From assembly GCA_002354135.1 (NCBI GenBank), contig DEKZ01000307.1, forward strand, positions 1 through 19,410: a DNA stretch of 19,410 bases. Direction: 5' to 3'. The position numbers and the translations under genes were made by a program. The DNA is from Massilia sp. UBA2709. GTDB taxonomy: Bacteria > Pseudomonadota > Gammaproteobacteria > Burkholderiales > Burkholderiaceae_D. Of this stretch, positions 14,394 through 19,410 are shown one piece after another (within the stretch, counting starts at the first letter, position 1; every line of letters starts with the position of its first letter). A model generated the notes under the pieces. That model did no database searches, was not told where the DNA came from, and saw only the letters and a program-made list of their open reading frames with translations.

Positions 14394-16298
14394 TTATTGC
14401 CCGCGCAGGAACAGTTTGTCGAGGGCCGAGATTTCCAGCTGCACCCAGGTCGGGCGGCCGTGGTTGCACTGGTCGGCGCGCTCGGTGCTCTCCATCTGGC
14501 GCAGCAGCGCGTTCATTTCGGGGATCGTGAGGATGCGGTTGGCGCGCACCGCCGTGTGGCAGGCGAGCGTCCCGAGCAGTTCGTTGCGGCGCTCGATCAG
14601 CACGCGCGAGCCGCCGAATTCGCGCACGTCGCGCAGCACGTCGCGCGCCAGGGTCTGGGCGTCTGCGTTCTTCAGCAGGGTCGGCACAGCGCGCAGGGCG
14701 AGCGTGGTCGGCGAGATCGCGGCGATGTCGAAGCCGAGCGCCTTGAGCGTCTCCTGGTTCTCGACGGCGGTGCCGACCTCGATCGCGTCGGCAAAGAAGG
14801 TCACCGGGATCAGGAGCTGCTGCACCTGCATGTCCTGGCCCTCGATCTGGGCGTCGAGCGCGCTCTTCAGCTGCTCGTAGAGGATGCGCTCGTGGGCCGC
14901 ATGCATGTCGACCAGCACCAGGCCGCGGGTGTTCTGGGCCAGGATGTAGATGCCGTGCAGCTGGGCCAGCGCGAAGCCGAGCGGGAAGTCGTCGTTGGTC
15001 GGCGCGGCGGACGTCATCGGCATCGGCGCGATCGGCATCGAGGCGGAGCTGCCGCTGTCGTTACGGTCGGGCGCATCGGCGAACAGCGCGCCATAGTTCG
15101 CGGTGCTCTGGGCCACGCCGCCCTGGCTGGCGGGCGCATCCCAGCGGCTGCCCGGCGGGTAGGGCTACGGCGAGAAGGGCGGCGCCAGCTGCGCACCGAA
15201 CGAGGTCTGCTCGTGCGGACGGCGCCAGCTCGACAGCGACGAAGGCGTGATCTCGGCGGCGGTGAGCGGCGCCGGCACGCTGCCGTGGGCGGTGGCCGAG
15301 GTCTGGGCCAGCGTGCGCTGCACCGCGTGGAACACGAACTGGTGCACGGCGCGGCTGTCGCGGAAGCGCACTTCGATCTTCGAGGGGTGGACGTTCACGT
15401 CGACTAGCGCCGGATCGAGTTCGAGCGCCAGCACGTAGGAGGGGAAGCGGTCGCCGTGCAGCACATCCTGGTAGGCCGCGCGCACCGCGTGCACCAGCAG
15501 CTTGTCGCGCACAAAGCGGCCGTTGACGTAGAAGAACTGGCCGTCGGCGCGGGCTTTCGAGGCGGTCGGCAGGCCGACGTAGCCGTGCAGGCGCAAGGGG
15601 CCGGCCGACTCATCGATCGGGAGACGGGCGTCGGCAAAATCGCTGCCCAGGATCTGGCTGCTCCGTCTCGCCATCTCGCACACGTTCCAGTGGTCGATGG
15701 TGCGGCCGTTGTGGGTCAGGCTGAAAGCCACGTCCGGACGCGCCAGCGCGATGCGGCGCACGACCTCGGCGCAGTGGCCGTACTCGGTCTGTTCGGACTT
15801 CAGGAACTTGCGGCGCGCCGGGGTATTGAAATACAGGTCCTGCACGTCGATGGTGGTGCCCAGCGGGCCGGAGGAGGGCACGACCTGGCCCAGGTGCGAG
15901 CCGACGATTTCCCAGGCGTGCGGGGCGTCCTTGGTGCGCGAGGTGATCGACACCGCCGCCACCGAGGCGATCGAGGCCAGCGCCTCGCCGCGGAAACCCA
16001 GGGTCGACACGTTTTCCAGGTCGGTCAGCGAAGCGATTTTCGAGGTCGCGTGGCGCGCCAGCGCGAGCGGCATCTGGTCCGGCTCGATGCCGCGGCCATT
16101 GTCGGTGATCGCGATGCGCTTGACGCCGCCTTCCTCGAGGCGGACCGTGATCTGGGTGGCACCGGCGTCCAGCGCATTTTCCAGCAGCTCCTTGACGACG
16201 GCGGAAGGCCGCTCGACGACCTCGCCGGCGGCGATCTGCGAGATCAGCTGGTCGGGCAGTTGCTGGATGGGACGGTGGGTGGGGACGGGCGCGTTCAT
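14394..16298 (-). pseudogene. mutL: DNA mismatch repair protein MutL, interrupted by an in-frame amber codon
   Basis: MutL couples MutS mismatch recognition to strand incision. Read through, the frame is 634 codons, full family length. N-terminal GHKL ATPase: ELLENALDAGA (37-47), DNGRGI (66-71), ATSKI (84-88), GFRGEAL (101-107). C-terminal dimerisation/endonuclease domain: DMHAAHERILYE (464-475), the DQHA(X)2E(X)4E metal motif with Met for Gln, ACHTAVRANR (579-588) and QCNHGRP (610-616). Codon 378 (15165-15167, CTA on the plus strand) is TAG, in the proline-rich linker between PFSP and PYPPGS. Frame is kept on both sides and nothing else is damaged, so one base change explains it (CAG to TAG, or TAC/TAT to TAG). 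The N-terminal piece would lack dimerisation and nuclease functions; a GTG restart at codon 395 (15116) lacks a good ribosome site. A sequencing error is the main alternative. Start at 16298 follows GGGGG. Confidence 0.92.
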
Positions 16299-16305
16299 CC
16301 CCCGG

Positions 16306-16311
16306 ATTATA
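16306..16311 (-). promoter_or_regulatory. Candidate -10 box directly upstream of mutL
   Basis: On the minus strand a perfect TATAAT ends seven bases before the mutL ATG. Transcription from it would start at or next to the start codon, giving a leaderless or nearly leaderless message. The -35 is weak (TTGAGC only 14 bases upstream). It may be fortuitous, since mutL can also be read from the cyclophilin promoter. Confidence 0.35.
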
Positions 16312-16354
16312 CCCGCGACGAATTCGCTCAAGGCGCCCGCCGTCCCGTCCTGTC

Positions 16355-17284
16355 TTATTTCTGCTCGCCGCCTTTTTCACGAACGGGAATCGGCGCATTG
16401 CACAGGTCGACATGACCGGCCGCGAACACGTTCCAGGGGCCGCCGCGGTTGCGCTGGGCCTCGACCACCTTCTGGTACGTGGCGCTGTCGGTGCGCATCA
16501 CCTCGAAGTTGCTGCGCTCTTCCTTCGGTACGTCGGCGGCGACGTGGAAGGAGGTGATCGGCACCTGCATCTCCGGCTTGTCATAAAAGCCCATCGGCGC
16601 CGGGCCGCGCGGCATGCTCGACAGGAGGGGCATGCCGGAGACGACGCGTCCAACCACCGTGATGTTACGGTCCAGCTGGCGCGGCGCCTGGCCGGTGACG
16701 ACGTACAGGGCCGTGCCGCCGCCGCTGTCGGCTTCGTTGTCGCGGCCGACGCCGACCATGGCGTAGCAGTGCGCCAGCCAGGTCTCGCCCCGCTTCGGAT
16801 CGCGCCCGACCGGGAAGCCGTTCGAGTGGCCGACCTGGGGCGCGTAGCCGTCCACGTCCTTCATGCGCGTAAAGTGCTTGTCGTTCTTCATCGGCACGGT
16901 GAATTCGGCCTTGAGTTTCATTTTCGCGTTCTTCACGGGACGCGGGTTCTTCTCGTCCGGATCGCCCCACTGGACCACGAAGTTGTCCTGCGAGCGCAGG
17001 ATGACAAGGCCGTCGAAATACTGTTCGCGCGCCAGCGCCTTGATGTTGGCGACATGGTTCGGTGCGAAGGGCGGGGCCAGCTCGATGACCACGCGTCCGC
17101 CCGGCAGGTCCATGTAGATGGTGTTGTCGGGGTCGAGGGGGCGCCAGTCGGCCGCTTTCGATTCCTTGACGATCTCGCCGACGCTCGGTTTCGGCGGCAG
17201 CGGCTTCGGTTCGGCCGCTTGCGCCAGGCCGCCCGCGAACGCCAGCGCAACACCGGCTGCCATAGTCTTGATCCCTGCCTTCAT
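16355..17284 (-). CDS. Periplasmic cyclophilin-type peptidyl-prolyl cis-trans isomerase
   Basis: A 309-residue exported protein with a cyclophilin domain, expected to catalyse prolyl isomerisation in the periplasm. Residues 1-23 are a signal peptide (hydrophobic MAAGVALAFAGGLAQA core, cleavage after AQA). The domain runs from about 55 to 250: YMDLPGGRVVIELAPPFAPNHVANI is the family opening, FDGLVILRSQDNFVVQWGD (90-108) corresponds to the active-site FHRVI...QGGD segment with Arg97, and GGTALYVV matches the GSQFFI strand. It departs from the consensus (LR for HR, QWGD for QGGD) and has a longer insertion and a C-terminal extension of about 60 residues, as in large secreted bacterial cyclophilins. 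Two cysteines (HCYAM, DLCNAP) could form a disulfide. A GGAG ribosome site lies just before the ATG. It precedes mutL by 56 bases on the same strand. Confidence 0.85.
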   Translation of the reverse strand: MKAGIKTMAAGVALAFAGGLAQAAEPKPLPPKPSVGEIVKESKAADWRPLDPDNTIYMDLPGGRVVIELAPPFAPNHVANIKALAREQYFDGLVILRSQDNFVVQWGDPDEKNPRPVKNAKMKLKAEFTVPMKNDKHFTRMKDVDGYAPQVGHSNGFPVGRDPKRGETWLAHCYAMVGVGRDNEADSGGGTALYVVTGQAPRQLDRNITVVGRVVSGMPLLSSMPRGPAPMGFYDKPEMQVPITSFHVAADVPKEERSNFEVMRTDSATYQKVVEAQRNRGGPWNVFAAGHVDLCNAPIPVREKGGEQK

Positions 17285-17456
17285 CTCCGCTCCCGCTTGT
17301 TGTTAATGTGCGGTAATTGTAGACGTGAAACTGAGCATCTCGACTCCCATTTCAGGAAACTTAACGCTCCCTTAAATATCGCACGCGACCTCGCCCGCTC
17401 GAAGACTTCGGCTGGCTGACTGATGGTATGATGCGTCGTTACCGTTTAGGAAAATT

Positions 17457-18101
17457 ATGGATCTGATGCAATTTTTCGACATGATTCTTCATGTCGATAA
17501 GACGTTGGGCGTCCTCCTGGCTCAATACGGCGTTTATGTCTACATCGTCCTGTTCGCGATCGTCTTCTGCGAAACCGGCCTCGTGGTCCTGTTTTTCTTC
17601 CCGGGCGACACCTTGCTGTTCATCGCCGGCGCCTTCTGCGCCACCGGCCAGATGAGCTATCCACTGCTGATGGCGCTCCTGATCATCGCCGCCGTCACCG
17701 GCAACACACTCAATTACTACATCGGCGAGGCCGTCGGCCAGCGCATGTTCACCCACGATTACCGGTGGATCAACAAGGACGCGCTGCACCGCACCCACGA
17801 TTTCTTCGAAAAGCACGGCGGCAAGACCATCATCCTGGCGCGCTTCGTGCCGGTGGTGCGCACCTTTGCGCCGTTCGTCGCCGGGGTGTCGGACATGACC
17901 CACTGGCGTTTCCAGCTCTACAACATCACCGGCGCCGTGCTGTGGGTGGCCAGCTTGGTGACCGCCGGCTACTTCTTCGGCAATATCCCGATCATCCGCG
18001 ACCACCTGACCGAGATCGTGCTGGTGGGTGTGAGCGCGGCCATCGTGCCGCTCATGCTGGGCGGCCTGTACAAGTTCGGACGCCGCATGCTGAGCCGATA
18101 A
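17457..18101 (+). CDS. DedA-family inner-membrane protein
   Basis: A 214-residue polytopic membrane protein of the DedA (SNARE-associated/VTT) family. Family members are implicated in membrane-potential homeostasis and, in recent work, in flipping undecaprenyl phosphate or phospholipids. Hydrophobic segments lie about residues 22-60, 66-87, 140-170 and 180-203. Family motifs are present: ETGLVVLFFFPGDTLLFIAG (41-60) and FFEKHGGKTIILARFVPVVR (about 118-137), the latter with the acidic and arginine residues important in E. coli YqjA/YghB, followed by TFAPFVAG. It is intermediate between DedA and YqjA in appearance, so I give no symbol. The ATG at 17457 follows a TAGGA site. The upstream spacer (17285-17456) contains only weak -10-like boxes: TATGAT at 17427-17432 for this gene, and TACAAT (minus strand, 17316-17321) for the cyclophilin. 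It is monocistronic, ended by the terminator at 18119. Confidence 0.92.
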   Translation: MDLMQFFDMILHVDKTLGVLLAQYGVYVYIVLFAIVFCETGLVVLFFFPGDTLLFIAGAFCATGQMSYPLLMALLIIAAVTGNTLNYYIGEAVGQRMFTHDYRWINKDALHRTHDFFEKHGGKTIILARFVPVVRTFAPFVAGVSDMTHWRFQLYNITGAVLWVASLVTAGYFFGNIPIIRDHLTEIVLVGVSAAIVPLMLGGLYKFGRRMLSR

Positions 18102-18118
18102 ATGTTTCCTGATTGACC

Positions 18119-18150
18119 AAAGCGCCGGCGCGATCCGGCGCTTTGTCGTT
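18119..18150 (+). terminator. Intrinsic terminator of the DedA gene
   Basis: AAAGCGCCGG (18119-18128) pairs perfectly with CCGGCGCTTT (18135-18144) around a six-base loop, followed by GTCGTTT. Confidence 0.85.
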
Positions 18151-18223
18151 TACGGGGCGATTTTTCCTCAAGTTTCCAACTGGAAGCGTCGTTAAAGCAT
18201 GGTAAGCCACTTCCACGACCCCC

Positions 18224-19345
18224 ATGCGTAAGCTCATTACCCTGTTCGCTTGCAGTATCGCCATGCTTCATGCAAGCGCCAACGAAGCGCCCGTCCCCGC
18301 CGCCAAGCCGGACGCGGACGCGGCCAGGAAGCTCGCGGCCGAGTTGTCGAAACCGGCCAGCGCCAAGCCGGTCGAGAAGGCCTCGATCGCGGCGCTCGCC
18401 GCGGCCGCCGACAAGGAAGTGAAGGCCGAGAAAGCCGAGAAAGCAAATGCGCCGGCCAAGGCCAGCGCCGCCACGGCCGACCGTGTAGCCTCGAGCATTT
18501 CCGCGCCGAGCGAGGAAGAGGCGCAAGTCGAGCTGTCGGTGAAGATCGCCGAACGCCTGGCCGAGATGCGCGCCAAGCAGGCCGCGCGCGTTGCCGCCGC
18601 CAACCGGGCGAAGCGGGCGGCCGAGGCCAAGCGCAAGAAGGAGGCGGCGCTCGCGGCGGCGCCGAAGATCAGCAACCACTGGGACTACGAGGGCGAATTC
18701 GGGCCCGAGAACTGGGGCAAGATCAACCCGGCCTGGTCGCAGTGCGGCAGCGGCAAGCGCCAGTCGCCGATCGACCTGCGCGACGGCATCAAGGTCGACC
18801 TGGCCGAGATCGACTTCAACTACCGTCCCTCGCTGTTTACCGAGATCGACAACGGCAAGACCGTGCAGGTGAATGTCGCCGGCGGAAATTTCATCACCAT
18901 CGGCAACCAGAGCTTCGAGCTGGTGCAGTTCCACTTCCATCGCCCCTCGGAAGAGAAAATCAACGGCAAGGGCACCGAGATGGTGATCCACCTTGAGCAC
19001 CGGGGGCCCGGCGGCAAGCTGGCCATCGTCGCCGTGCTGCTCGAGCGCGGCAAGGCCAACGAGGCGATCCAGACCGTGTGGAACAACATCCCGCTCGAGA
19101 AGCAGCAGCAGGTGGCGCCCGGCATCGAGATCGACCCTCTCGAATTGCTGCCGGAGCGACGCGAGTACTACACCTACATGGGTTCGCAGACCACGCCGCC
19201 CTGCCTTGAAAACGTGTTGTGGCTGGTGATGAAGCAGCCGATGACGGCCTCGCCGGCGCAGATGGCGCTGTTCTCGCGCCTGTATCCGCTCAATGCGCGG
19301 CCGGTACAGGCGGGCGAGGGCAGGATGATCAAGGAATCGAATTAA
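18224..19345 (+). CDS. Secreted alpha-carbonic anhydrase with long Ala/Lys-rich N-terminal extension
   Basis: A 373-residue exported zinc enzyme interconverting CO2 and bicarbonate, probably periplasmic. Residues 1-19 are a signal peptide. Residues about 20-148 form an extension rich in Ala, Lys and Glu with heptad-like charge patterns, likely helical or coiled coil. The alpha-CA domain begins at HWDYEG (152): RQSPIDL (179-185), zinc ligands His237 and His239 in FHFHRPSEE and His256 in MVIHLEH, and TTPPC (323-327) with the gate threonine. The 19-residue distance between the second and third ligand regions matches bacterial alpha-CAs such as Neisseria, and Cys174 and Cys327 match their disulfide. 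At the usual proton-shuttle His64 position (NGH) it has Lys212 (DNGK). Typical bacterial alpha-CAs are about 230-260 residues, so the extension is the odd part. The start has no clear ribosome site. Upstream is a small dyad, TTCCA-AC-TGGAA (18174-18185). It has its own terminator. Confidence 0.9.
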   Translation: MRKLITLFACSIAMLHASANEAPVPAAKPDADAARKLAAELSKPASAKPVEKASIAALAAAADKEVKAEKAEKANAPAKASAATADRVASSISAPSEEEAQVELSVKIAERLAEMRAKQAARVAAANRAKRAAEAKRKKEAALAAAPKISNHWDYEGEFGPENWGKINPAWSQCGSGKRQSPIDLRDGIKVDLAEIDFNYRPSLFTEIDNGKTVQVNVAGGNFITIGNQSFELVQFHFHRPSEEKINGKGTEMVIHLEHRGPGGKLAIVAVLLERGKANEAIQTVWNNIPLEKQQQVAPGIEIDPLELLPERREYYTYMGSQTTPPCLENVLWLVMKQPMTASPAQMALFSRLYPLNARPVQAGEGRMIKESN

Positions 19346-19350
19346 GACGG

Positions 19351-19373
19351 AGCCGGCTCACGCCGGCTTTTTA
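19351..19373 (+). terminator. Intrinsic terminator of the carbonic anhydrase gene
   Basis: AGCCGGC (19351-19357) pairs with GCCGGCT (19362-19368) around TCAC, followed by a T-run. It begins five bases after the stop codon. Confidence 0.88.
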
Positions 19374-19395
19374 TCGTTGACGCGACAGAGGACCC

Positions 19396-19410
19396 GTAGG
19401 GCGGGCGCCC
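19396..19410 (+). repeat. Partial GTAG-type REP palindrome at the window edge
   Basis: GTAGGGCGGGCGCCC matches the head and first stem arm of the copies at 5597, 5771, 10106 and 10162 and is cut by the window end. The GGGCG arm predicts a CGCCC-type return arm just beyond the edge. Confidence 0.55.

Noticed and set aside
15165..15167. Programmed stop-codon readthrough in mutL
   Set aside because: No known recoding context for MutL and no supporting structure seen. A point mutation or base error is simpler, so I list it only as a remote alternative.

Overview
This looks like an ordinary chromosomal segment of a high-GC betaproteobacterium, most likely Burkholderiales and probably Oxalobacteraceae (Massilia/Janthinobacterium-like). 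That placement is inference. It rests on the GC-rich codon use, the PPIase-mutL-miaA cluster, a small PEP-CTERM protein, a MutL carrying the endonuclease motif, and GTAG-type REP palindromes. I saw no prophage, integrase, transposase, plasmid function or CRISPR array.

Left part (1-5550): a 623-base, visibly AT-richer stretch without a gene leads into a small HTH protein with an Ala/Gln/Ser-rich tail. A beta-class glutathione S-transferase gene broken by a one-base frameshift follows, then a DUF1697 protein, a convergent small PEP-CTERM protein, and, behind a 600-base leader region with a perfect 22-base palindrome, a divergent FtsH-like membrane AAA+ metalloprotease with its own terminator.

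Middle (5550-13070): an inverted pair of REP palindromes separates the protease from a convergent YbaL-type cation/proton antiporter. Divergent from ybaL runs a fatty-acyl-CoA cluster: an SCP-x-type thiolase, a long-chain-type acyl-CoA dehydrogenase and, after two more REP palindromes, an alpha-methylacyl-CoA racemase-type enzyme. Together they suggest beta-oxidation of 2-methyl-branched acyl-CoAs. A DUF445 membrane protein and a DUF2007-like small protein follow.

Right part (13090-19410): two identical elongator tRNA-Met(CAT) genes on the minus strand, each followed by its own terminator and led by a near-consensus promoter. Upstream of them on the same strand lie miaA, mutL and a periplasmic cyclophilin. 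mutL carries an in-frame amber codon (codon 378) in the linker between its ATPase and endonuclease halves. Pointing the other way are a DedA-family membrane protein and a secreted alpha-carbonic anhydrase with a long Ala/Lys-rich N-terminal extension. The window ends inside another REP copy.

The most notable points are the mutL nonsense codon (with the GST frameshift this means either a possible mutator lineage or consensus errors), the FtsH-like protease with its palindromic leader, the REP palindromes whose stems covary, and the branched-chain acyl-CoA gene trio. I found no clear new multi-gene system.
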